Notes under the pieces: model-generated
The model's database searches: none
Told to the model about the DNA's origin: nothing
Seen by the model: the letters and a program-made list of their open reading frames with translations, nothing else
Position numbers and translations under genes: made by a program
In this document: positions 1 to 5,749 of the stretch, piece after piece
How positions within the stretch are numbered: the first letter of the stretch is position 1
Layout: each line of letters opens with the position of its first letter
From: Candidatus Neomicrothrix sp. UBA7388
GTDB taxonomy: Bacteria > Actinomycetota > Acidimicrobiia > Acidimicrobiales > Poriferisodalaceae
Length of the DNA: 6,140 nucleotides
Assembly: GCA_002470695.1 (NCBI GenBank)
Contig: DKNM01000108.1
Span: forward strand, 1-6,140
Direction: 5' to 3'

Positions 1-827
1 GCCATTCCTGAACTTGGTGCGGCCGGGATGCTCTCCTCTTGATTAAGTCGCTGACACATTTCGAATGCCGGATCGTTACCTACCTCAACGAGCCCATCGT
101 ATGCTTCCGGAGTGAAGAACTCAGTTTGGCTGAGCTGTTCCAAGCTCCTAACTCCGGGAATATCGTGTCCTGCCGGAGGGTGCACACCAATTATCTGAAC
201 ATTCTCATTCTGCTCTTTAAGGAATTTCCCAGAACCGTTGATTGTGCCGCACGTGCCGAGACCCGCAACAAAGTGAGTGACTCGACCTGACGTCTGATGC
301 CAAATTTCTGGGCCTGTCGTGCGATAGTGCGCCTCAGGGTTGGCCCCGTTTGCATATTGGTTGAGCATTTCAAAGTCGGGTTGCTCTGCCATCTGTCCCG
401 CTGTCGCAATAGCCCCCTCTGGTGCTCCAGGGGCAGGACACAGGGAATCTTCCAATTCGAGTACGTCTGCGCCAGCTAGACGCAGGGCGGTGCGTTTCTC
501 GACAGGAATTTGGTTTGACATCGGCGTAGTGAGCGAATACCCCCGCGCGTTTGCGACCATTGCCAGTGCAAAGCCGGTGTTGCCCGAGGTTGGCTCTACC
601 AGTTTCTGCGAAGAGCTCATGCGTCCGGAATCCTCAGCATCAAGCACCATATTCCAAGCGACTCTGTCCTTTACAGCGCCAAATGGGTTGTACCACTCCA
701 ACTTCGCGTAAACCTCTGTGTGTTGAAATGGGACTAGACGCGACAAACGAACCATAGGAGTGGGGTTATCGACGTTCGATAGCAAACCGAGAATCGAGTC
801 GTAGACGCGGCGCGAAGTATCACTCAC
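1..827 (-). CDS. CysK/CysM-like PLP-dependent cysteine synthase family protein, C-terminus cut by window edge
   Basis: This is a fold-type II PLP enzyme of the O-acetylserine sulfhydrylase / cystathionine beta-synthase group. Members typically replace the beta-substituent of an activated serine with sulfide or another nucleophile in the cytoplasm. The frame is open for 275 codons to the left edge. Visible motifs are NPTPMVRL (21-28, in the place of the usual GNTP), NPFGAVKDR with the Schiff-base lysine at K53, EPTSGNTG (78-85, substrate-binding loop), QYANGANPEAHY (157-168), GLGTCGT (189-195, cofactor-phosphate glycine loop) and PSSG (271-274). Family members are about 300-330 aa, so at least 30 residues and any extra C-terminal domain are missing. 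I chose the GTG at 825-827 because a strong GGAGG lies 8 nt upstream; an in-frame ATG at 840-842 would overlap that site. The order and spacing of motifs resemble actinobacterial CysM more than CysK. The cysteine inside the glycine loop and M in place of the usual A after SSG are unusual. The family call is firm; the substrate is unknown. Confidence 0.9.
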   Translation of the reverse strand, partial: MSDTSRRVYDSILGLLSNVDNPTPMVRLSRLVPFQHTEVYAKLEWYNPFGAVKDRVAWNMVLDAEDSGRMSSSQKLVEPTSGNTGFALAMVANARGYSLTTPMSNQIPVEKRTALRLAGADVLELEDSLCPAPGAPEGAIATAGQMAEQPDFEMLNQYANGANPEAHYRTTGPEIWHQTSGRVTHFVAGLGTCGTINGSGKFLKEQNENVQIIGVHPPAGHDIPGVRSLEQLSQTEFFTPEAYDGLVEVGNDPAFEMCQRLNQEESIPAAPSSGM

Positions 828-835
828 GTTGAACA

Positions 836-840
836 CCTCC
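836..840 (-). promoter_or_regulatory. Ribosome binding site fixing the GTG start of the PLP enzyme
   Basis: A perfect GGAGG on the minus strand is followed by 8 nt and then GTG at 825-827. It argues for GTG over the in-frame ATG at 840-842, which overlaps the site and has no comparable Shine-Dalgarno sequence of its own. Confidence 0.7.
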
Positions 841-860
841 ATTTGTAAAGGGAAATGAGG

Positions 861-903
861 CCGTGCACGGTCAGTGCCTCTCAATCGAACTGTATCGAAC
901 TGA
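861..903 (-). promoter_or_regulatory. Possible operator region: perfect palindrome plus 10-nt tandem repeat upstream of the PLP enzyme gene
   Basis: Within the 228-nt spacer between the first dioxygenase and the PLP enzyme there is a perfect 10-bp palindrome, CCGTGCACGG (861-870). Next to it are two head-to-tail copies of ATCGAACTG (884-892 and 894-902) with an exact 10-nt period, one helical turn. A looser third copy, ATCAGTCTGA, sits at 911-920. Together they lie 34-93 nt upstream of the GTG start, where a transcription factor site would be expected. I could not assign a convincing -35/-10 pair, so the regulatory role is inferred from position and repetition. The rest of the spacer to 1055 shows no gene and only a 5-bp GAGCG/CGCTC inverted match near 1020-1053, too weak to call a terminator. 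Confidence 0.3.
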
Positions 904-1055
904 AACAACGATCAGTCTGATGGATTGCAAAAAATATGCGCCGACAGGACGTAATGAGAATATTTATGCGCAACTTCTAGTCCAGAAGTAGCCCTAACGA
1001 ACATTTTTGTTTCAAAGGCGAGCGTTCACTGAGCAAAACTTTCGGCGTTCGCTCA

Positions 1056-1958
1056 TCATTGCACCAATCGAGGAATTCTTTCAGTTTGCTGAGAATATGG
1101 GAATTCATCGGCAAACCCGGCCAACAAATTGAACGTATCCGGATCGTCGCAATCATCAGCCAACTCCCTTGGGAAGAGGTTTTTGATGTCATCTTGAGGA
1201 AGGATCATATAGTGACGGAAATAGTTAGCAATTGAAAGTCGCATACCTTCAACAGCTCTAGGCACAGCCCCATGCCAGGTAGCGCCATGGAAAACAATTA
1301 GCGATCCAGCCGGCGCCTCTACGGGCACGGCAAGTTCAACTGCTTCAGGAAATCTTGGTGGTTCCGTTCTGCGGTGAGAACCTGGTACATAAACGAGTGC
1401 GCCCTCCTCAAGACTGTAATCAGTAATGCACCAATTAGTGTTCGCAGTCAGGGCGTTTCTTCCCCACGGGCGGGGAACTGCTATTTGATCACAGTGCATG
1501 CCGAGGTTGCGTCCGTAGCCAAACTCTCCCTGCCACTTAACAAATGCGTTATGGCTGCTAAAGCGAGTCGCAGCATGGCCGATGAGATGGCGTATCAAAG
1601 CCAAGGCCACCCGGTTGACCGCGAGATCGCGAAAGAGTCGATCCCTCGCACAAAGTTGCTGCAGAAGGAATTGCGTTGGCTCCCCATGGTCGCCGCTCAA
1701 GTCCGCAATCACGTTCTCATCGGCATTCATCGTAACCTCGGCGGCGGGACCCTCAGCTAAGTCGAAACTGCAACCGACTGTTTCCTCAGCCTCTAAAAGG
1801 AGCCGTTCAGCAATCGCCTTAATAGTCTCCTCATCCACTCCGGTTTGTTCGGGTGGCACAACGCAGAGCCCATCAACTTCCAGCTGTAAGACAAACGATT
1901 CAAGTTTCAATTCCTCTATTTCGGAACTTAAGCGAGTTTTAGGCGATGATCTCTGCAT
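1056..1958 (-). CDS. Phytanoyl-CoA dioxygenase (PhyH) family Fe(II)/2-oxoglutarate-dependent oxygenase, copy 1
   Basis: A 300-aa cytoplasmic non-haem iron oxygenase. The family couples decarboxylation of 2-oxoglutarate to hydroxylation or another oxidation of a substrate, which I cannot identify here. The iron triad is readable: H155 and D157 in GMHCDQ, and H229 in TWHG. R240 in GMRLSIANYFRHY is the likely 2-oxoglutarate carboxylate ligand. The core strand EEGALVYVPGSH (184-195) has the family's usual place and style, and length fits the family (about 250-320 aa). The C-terminal part, through NLLAGFADEFPY (277-288), is intact and ends at a TGA. The ATG at 1956-1958 has only a poor ribosome site and no better in-frame ATG follows before residue 77, so the extreme N-terminus is uncertain. 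It lies upstream of the PLP enzyme on the same strand, but the 228-nt gap argues against tight coupling. The first 60 residues carry no motif I recognise. It is clearly divergent from the second PhyH protein at 4782-5681. Confidence 0.9.
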   Translation of the reverse strand: MQRSSPKTRLSSEIEELKLESFVLQLEVDGLCVVPPEQTGVDEETIKAIAERLLLEAEETVGCSFDLAEGPAAEVTMNADENVIADLSGDHGEPTQFLLQQLCARDRLFRDLAVNRVALALIRHLIGHAATRFSSHNAFVKWQGEFGYGRNLGMHCDQIAVPRPWGRNALTANTNWCITDYSLEEGALVYVPGSHRRTEPPRFPEAVELAVPVEAPAGSLIVFHGATWHGAVPRAVEGMRLSIANYFRHYMILPQDDIKNLFPRELADDCDDPDTFNLLAGFADEFPYSQQTERIPRLVQ

Positions 1959-2034
1959 GCTTCAAAAGTAGTTTGTTCTCGCCAATACTTTTCGAATTAT
2001 TACTTTGAGCTAACTAAATAACCGTTCCTTGCGA
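1959..2034 (-). other. AT-rich spacer between lipoprotein and first dioxygenase genes
   Basis: This 76-nt gap is noticeably AT-rich against its flanks and contains TAATAAT on the minus strand, which resembles a -10 element, upstream of the dioxygenase start. I found no matching -35 hexamer at normal spacing and no hairpin followed by a T-run. It may hold the dioxygenase promoter, but that rests only on position and composition. Confidence 0.25.
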
Positions 2035-2394
2035 CTATTCGCTAGCAATATCCAATGCTGCGCCGCACGCAGCGTCAGAATCTCGTTGAGTCTCAAATTG
2101 CACCCGGTAGCTAAGCGGTTCGTCGTTACCTGACGGAATTGCTAGGAAGGGAGGTTCGAGCATCTCCAACTGCGGAACACTGTCACCTCCCGAGGATCTG
2201 ATGTAATCACCGATAAATCGGATAGAGAGCAGCGAAGCTCCTTCCGCATGCTTATGCGGGTTTTGCGAACACCAAGCTTTTTGTCGTTCGGTTAAACCTT
2301 GTTCGTGGACAGACACCGGTTTGCTTTCGCTGCAACCCAACGCAATCAGCACGAGTAGATACGCGAAAGAGAGTCGCAGCTTCCGATGAGGCAT
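2035..2394 (-). CDS. Small predicted lipoprotein of unknown function
   Basis: A 119-aa protein that I do not recognise. The N-terminus is a classic export signal: positive HRKLR at 3-7, a hydrophobic stretch FAYLLVLIAL at 10-19, then G20-C21 as a type II signal peptidase site. The lipobox reads ALGC with A rather than the preferred L at -3, so it is acceptable but not ideal. Cleavage would give a mature lipoprotein of about 99 residues starting CSESK. Two further cysteines sit at AWCSQNP (residues 41-43) and in AACGAAL near the C-terminus and could form a disulfide outside the membrane. There is no enzyme motif and no transmembrane segment after the signal. No good ribosome site precedes the ATG at 2392-2394. 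It faces the methyltransferase divergently across 103 nt. Gene reality is supported by the lipoprotein signal and by filling the space between confident genes; function is unknown. Confidence 0.65.
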   Translation of the reverse strand: MPHRKLRLSFAYLLVLIALGCSESKPVSVHEQGLTERQKAWCSQNPHKHAEGASLLSIRFIGDYIRSSGGDSVPQLEMLEPPFLAIPSGNDEPLSYRVQFETQRDSDAACGAALDIASE

Positions 2395-2497
2395 TGGAAC
2401 AAAATAGAAGCTCGGGCCGAAAGAGCCAAAAGTACAAAACTGGAAAAGGCTTGCGGTCGCCTCAGCTAATTCAAGTTACCTCTACGCTTAAACCGAT

Positions 2498-3262
2498 ATG
2501 GGCCACGAAGAAGACACCGAACATGTGGAGCTCAATCGTGACCTCTGGGACTCCTGGGCTGATGAATGGTTGGAGCGAGGGCGTCGCGCATGGGAAGCGC
2601 ACGAACCCGCATGGGGGATCTACCAAATTCCTGAAAGTAAAGTCGGGCTTCTGAAAAGTTTCGGCGGGGGAGCCGCTATTGAACTTGGTTGCGGAACAGC
2701 GTATGTCTCCGAGTGGATCCGAAAACTCGGGGGATGTCCCACAGCCCTGGATAACTCACGAGCGCAGCTTCAAAACGCGAACAAACTCCAAAACTTGTTT
2801 GACGTCTCATTTCCCCTGATACATGCAGATGCAGAGAACTTGCCATTTGATGATGGCTCGTTCGATTTTGCAATTTCCGAATATGGTGCAGCAATATGGT
2901 GCGACCCTTACCGATGGATACCCGAAGCTGCGAGGGTCCTGCGCTCTGGTGGGCGACTTGTCTTTCTCGGTAGCTCAACGCAACTGATGCTCTCAGTATC
3001 AGAGGATGGTGCCGCTACAAACTCCCTCAACCGACCTTTACGTGGCATGCATCGAATGGAATGGGATGATGACCCAGGGGTGGAATTCCATATCTCCCAT
3101 GGAGAGCGGATTCGTGTTCTGCGAGAAAACAGCTTCGAAGTAGAAGAACTTATAGAGCTTTACCCTGACGATGTTCAAGAGGAAAGCCCCTTTACTTACG
3201 TCACACTCGACTGGGCAAAACGCTGGCCAGTAGAAGAAGCATGGGTTGCGAGAAAGCTCTGA
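2498..3262 (+). CDS. Class I SAM-dependent methyltransferase, substrate unknown
   Basis: A 254-aa cytoplasmic methyltransferase of the Rossmann-like Methyltransf_11/25 type, which moves a methyl group from S-adenosylmethionine to a small molecule or other acceptor. Motif I is AIELGCGTA (60-68), the glycine-rich SAM loop. The acidic ribose-binding position is D85 in ALDNS, and HADAENLPF (109-117) carries the usual D near the adenine. FDFAISEYGAAIW (122-134) follows as motif II, and LRSGGRLVFL (148-157) is the strand after the fourth helix. The N-terminal NRDLWDSWADEW (13-24) and ERGRRAWEAHEPAWGIY (26-42) are typical of a bacterial uncharacterised clade and probably form the substrate lid. The ATG start at 2498 has no clear Shine-Dalgarno; an in-frame GTG at 2525 (V10) just before the conserved-looking part is an alternative. 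It is transcribed alone, divergent from the lipoprotein and convergent with the CoA-transferase. Family call firm, acceptor unknown. Confidence 0.88.
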   Translation: MGHEEDTEHVELNRDLWDSWADEWLERGRRAWEAHEPAWGIYQIPESKVGLLKSFGGGAAIELGCGTAYVSEWIRKLGGCPTALDNSRAQLQNANKLQNLFDVSFPLIHADAENLPFDDGSFDFAISEYGAAIWCDPYRWIPEAARVLRSGGRLVFLGSSTQLMLSVSEDGAATNSLNRPLRGMHRMEWDDDPGVEFHISHGERIRVLRENSFEVEELIELYPDDVQEESPFTYVTLDWAKRWPVEEAWVARKL

Positions 3263-3269
3263 TCCTTTT

Positions 3270-3286
3270 GATTGGCAGCGCCGATT
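3270..3286. terminator. Weak hairpin between convergent stops, possible shared terminator
   Basis: GATTGGC-AGC-GCCGATT can fold into a 7-bp stem with two G-U wobbles and a 3-nt loop. It sits in the 33-nt gap between the stop of the methyltransferase (3260-3262) and the stop of the CoA-transferase (3296-3298). Neither strand has a T-run after the stem, so intrinsic termination is doubtful. Position is the main support. Confidence 0.2.
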
Positions 3287-3295
3287 CAATGAATC

Positions 3296-4576
3296 TCAAG
3301 GAATTACTAAATCGATCACCTCAGCGGCCGCCGAGTCGATAGGAGCTAGAACCTCCCCGACTTCCTGTTCCGAAAACCCTAAGCCCAGCATGATTTCCGA
3401 CGTGTGCTCTCCCAAGCAAGGTGGCGGTAGCTGAGGACCTGCCCCAGGGGTCTCACTGAAATGGACAACGTTACTCACGACCTTAGTGGTGCCAAAATTT
3501 GGCACAGGAATATCCACCAAATAGCTGTTTGCAATAGCTTGCGGGTCAATCAATAGCTCTCGGTAGTCCTGAACTCGCTCGTAAATTATCTCAGGGTGCT
3601 CGCGAAAAAATTCTTCCCACTCGGCCGTCGTGTGTGAGGAAAATGCCTCGCGCATTTCGGCCCGCACTTCAGGAACACCATCACCGTCACCACGTATTCC
3701 GATGCGTTTAGCAGCGGTATCCCATCTGGAATCAACGGCGATATGGGCCTTTCCTCCGAAAACGAGAAATTCATCCCAAGACTCATCTGACATGGCGACG
3801 GCTAAAAGAAATGAACCTCCGTCGGAAGCCTGATACACACCGTATGGGCTAGCGATACTCGGATTATGTTGGCCGTCGCGCGAGAGGTCGGCTCCCGTCA
3901 TTGCCGTGTGGGTAAGTTCCCAGGATTGAAGCCACATCATCGCGCCGAGTGCTGACGTATTTACCTCTTGACCTTTTCCGGTTCGCTCTCGAACGAATAG
4001 GGCGGTGATCACGCCTAAACAAAGTTGCATCGCTCCTGAATGATCTGCGATCGTGGCTCCCGGTGGCATTGGAGGCCCGTCGGCAGGGCCTGAAACAGCT
4101 GCTAATCCGCCCCTCGCTTGGGCAGCGCCATCGAGCATCGCCTTTCCAGCGTCCTCGCCTTTTGGTCCGAACCCTGAAACCCGGCCGTAAACCAGACGGG
4201 GGTTAATCTGACTTAGGTCGGCGTAGCTTAACTCCATTCGATCGAGCGCTTCTGCGCGGTAGTTAGTTATAAAAACGTCGCTGTCCTTTATGAGCTCCCG
4301 AAGGACGCTCATTCCCAGACGGGTATGCACATCTAAAGCGATTGATTTCTTGCCACGGTTCATAGCTATTTGCTGGCTACCCATGACTTCCATATCGAAG
4401 TCGAAACCAGGCCCTCGCGCGTACCGGTTTAATTCCCCACCCGGGGGTTCGACTTTTATAACTTCCGCTCCCATATCGCCCAGAAACGCGCCAGCGTGGG
4501 GACCTTGAATAGCGACGGTCATGTCGACCACCCTTAGTCCAGTAAACGGACCGTGAGCCAGATTGCCGGTGTTCAT
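3296..4576 (-). CDS. CaiB/BaiF family (family III) CoA-transferase
   Basis: A 426-aa cytoplasmic acyl-CoA transferase, which moves CoA from a donor thioester to a free carboxylic acid through aspartyl and CoA anhydride/thioester intermediates. The N-terminal domain opens with GLRVVDMTVAIQGPHAGAFL (13-32) and GAEVIKVEPPGGE (36-48), both hallmarks of the family, and continues with NRGKKSIALDV (73-83). Middle motifs are GRVSGFGPKG (131-140) and AAQARGGLAAVSG (151-163). The catalytic aspartate is most likely D178 in IADHSGAM, aligning with the active-site Asp of formyl-CoA transferase. FVRERTGKGQEV (194-205) follows as expected. The C-terminus PPPCLGEHTSEIM also fits the family. Length matches (about 380-430 aa). 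The start is supported by AGGGGGA just upstream of the ATG. It is divergent from the second dioxygenase with a 205-nt shared spacer. Donor and acceptor cannot be read from sequence; alpha-methylacyl-CoA racemase, a relative, is a less likely alternative because the transferase Asp context is present. Confidence 0.93.
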   Translation of the reverse strand: MNTGNLAHGPFTGLRVVDMTVAIQGPHAGAFLGDMGAEVIKVEPPGGELNRYARGPGFDFDMEVMGSQQIAMNRGKKSIALDVHTRLGMSVLRELIKDSDVFITNYRAEALDRMELSYADLSQINPRLVYGRVSGFGPKGEDAGKAMLDGAAQARGGLAAVSGPADGPPMPPGATIADHSGAMQLCLGVITALFVRERTGKGQEVNTSALGAMMWLQSWELTHTAMTGADLSRDGQHNPSIASPYGVYQASDGGSFLLAVAMSDESWDEFLVFGGKAHIAVDSRWDTAAKRIGIRGDGDGVPEVRAEMREAFSSHTTAEWEEFFREHPEIIYERVQDYRELLIDPQAIANSYLVDIPVPNFGTTKVVSNVVHFSETPGAGPQLPPPCLGEHTSEIMLGLGFSEQEVGEVLAPIDSAAAEVIDLVIP

Positions 4577-4580
4577 TTCT

Positions 4581-4587
4581 TCCCCCT
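4581..4587 (-). promoter_or_regulatory. Ribosome binding site of the CoA-transferase
   Basis: AGGGGGA on the minus strand lies 4 nt before the ATG at 4574-4576 (the core GGGG a little further). It supports that start, which also places the family's first beta-strand at residue 13 as usual. Confidence 0.5.
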
Positions 4588-4622
4588 GTCGTCACACTTC
4601 AAAGCGAACGTACCCCTGCACC

Positions 4623-4652
4623 AATATTGATGACGATCTAATGCGTAGTCAA
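4623..4652 (-). promoter_or_regulatory. Candidate sigma70-type promoter for the CoA-transferase
   Basis: On the minus strand TTGACT (4647-4652, 5 of 6 to the -35 consensus) is separated by 18 nt from AATATT (4623-4628, 4 of 6 to the -10 consensus). Transcription would begin near 4616, giving a leader of about 40 nt before the ATG. Consensus matching by eye only. No equally good pair was found for the plus-strand dioxygenase in the same spacer. Confidence 0.35.
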
Positions 4653-4770
4653 GGGGTCTGATAGAACGGGTTCGTGGGCTCTCACCGGTGCGGGGTTGCC
4701 TCGCTATTTCTGCTCTCAAGTGAACTGCCTCAGAGCCCTGAAGGACTTGGGGCTAGTGTGAGCCTAGATT

Positions 4771-4775
4771 GGAGG
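4771..4775 (+). promoter_or_regulatory. Ribosome binding site fixing the start of the second dioxygenase
   Basis: GGAGG is followed by 6 nt and then the ATG at 4782-4784. This is the best Shine-Dalgarno near the gene and places the start 36 codons inside the longest open frame, whose first ATG at 4674 lacks one. Confidence 0.7.
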
Positions 4776-4781
4776 CGGACA

Positions 4782-5681
4782 ATGATTGGCGTTCCCCAAA
4801 TAACAACGTTTCCTTCTGACGTTTCGGCCAAGGCTGTTACTGACGAGCTAGCGGCAAATGGTTGCGCAATCATTGCGAACCACGCAACCGACCAACAAAT
4901 GGCCCAGCTCCATTCTGAGCTTCAGCCTTATCTCGATGGGGCGCCTCTCGGGAAAACAGAATTTGCGGGGCGAACGTCGAGGCGACGAAATGGGCTACTC
5001 GCGAAGTCCCTAGTTTGCCGCGAACTCGCAATTGACCCGCTCCTACTCGCCATTTGTGATGGGGTGCTTGGTCCCAGGTGTGTTAACTACCGATTGCATG
5101 TCACCATGCTCGTTGAATTAATGCCAGGAGAAGTGCGTCAAGAATTGCATCGCGATGGCGAGATCTACCCGGTACAACACCCTGCTCCGCCGCTTACGCT
5201 CGCCGCTTTCTGGGCCTATACCGATTTCACCAAAGACAATGGGGCAACTCTGGTGGCACCGGGCTCTAACCATTGGCCTCATAGCCGGCAACCCGAGGAA
5301 CATGAACTCACTCAAGCAGTTATGTCGCAAGGGTCGCTCCTGTTGTATACGAGCAGCGTCTGGCATGGCAGTGAAGCAAACCGGTCCGCAGCGCCTCGCA
5401 CCGGTATGGGTCTCCATTACAACCTTGGTTGGCTTCGCCAAGAAGAAAATCAGATCCTTTCTGCACCGCCCGATATAGCTAGAGAGTTTCCCGAACGCCT
5501 TCAACGCTTGGTGGGGTACGACCTTGGAGGCCCCTACCTCGGGTTTGTGGAACAGGGAAATCCGATCGGATTGTTAAGAAATGAGGAAGGTGACTTCGCT
5601 CGAACCGAGCCTGAGCTCGAGCGCCGCAGGGAGAATATCGACCCAATACGCATTGGCGACATGATTACGGGAGAGCAGTAG
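4782..5681 (+). CDS. Phytanoyl-CoA dioxygenase (PhyH) family Fe(II)/2-oxoglutarate-dependent oxygenase, copy 2
   Basis: A 299-aa cytoplasmic non-haem iron oxygenase expected to hydroxylate or otherwise oxidise an unidentified substrate using 2-oxoglutarate and O2. Iron ligands are H123 and D125 in ELHRDGE and H195 in SVWHGSE. R206 in PRTGMGLHYNLGW is the probable 2-oxoglutarate ligand. DNGATLVAPGSNHW (152-165) is the characteristic core strand and turn. The tail GWLRQEENQ (216-224), ERLQRLVGYD and PYLGF is also family style. The frame is open back to an ATG at 4674, but the ATG at 4782 has GGAGG 6 nt upstream and gives almost the same length as the other PhyH protein here. An in-frame GTG at 4758 is a weaker alternative. 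The extra 36 codons would encode a serine/leucine-rich leader with no motif. It is divergent from the CoA-transferase and followed after 68 nt by an unknown gene on the same strand, so the two may be co-transcribed. Substrate could be an acyl-CoA, but many PhyH proteins act on other small molecules. Confidence 0.92.
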   Translation: MIGVPQITTFPSDVSAKAVTDELAANGCAIIANHATDQQMAQLHSELQPYLDGAPLGKTEFAGRTSRRRNGLLAKSLVCRELAIDPLLLAICDGVLGPRCVNYRLHVTMLVELMPGEVRQELHRDGEIYPVQHPAPPLTLAAFWAYTDFTKDNGATLVAPGSNHWPHSRQPEEHELTQAVMSQGSLLLYTSSVWHGSEANRSAAPRTGMGLHYNLGWLRQEENQILSAPPDIAREFPERLQRLVGYDLGGPYLGFVEQGNPIGLLRNEEGDFARTEPELERRRENIDPIRIGDMITGEQ

Positions 5682-5749
5682 AGTTTGGAGTGGCATTGAG
5701 ATGACCGAGTCGACGCTGTAGAGACTTAAGCGCGAAGGACAGAGAGTTT

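Noticed and set aside
340..711. Open frame of 123 codons on the plus strand
   Set aside because: It lies wholly antisense to the PLP enzyme, whose motifs are unmistakable; its serine/alanine-rich translation has no motif.
1020..1053. GAGCG/CGCTC inverted match downstream of the first dioxygenase as a terminator
   Set aside because: Only 5 bp perfectly paired with a loop of more than 20 nt and no T-run.
977..1192. Minus-strand open frame overlapping the end of the first dioxygenase
   Set aside because: The dioxygenase frame ends normally at 1056 with a complete family C-terminus, so no frameshift or overlapping gene is needed.
1374..1971. Two overlapping plus-strand open frames of about 128 codons
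   Set aside because: Both are antisense to the first dioxygenase, have no domain-like pattern, and have no supporting ribosome site that I could see.
5118..5504. Minus-strand open frame of 128 codons
   Set aside because: Antisense to the second dioxygenase across its iron-binding motifs; no independent evidence of coding.
5701..5721. Six-codon mini frame (MTESTL) between the second dioxygenase and the unknown gene
   Set aside because: A GGAG lies 10 nt upstream, but a frame this short is expected by chance and there is no attenuator-like codon bias or hairpin pair.
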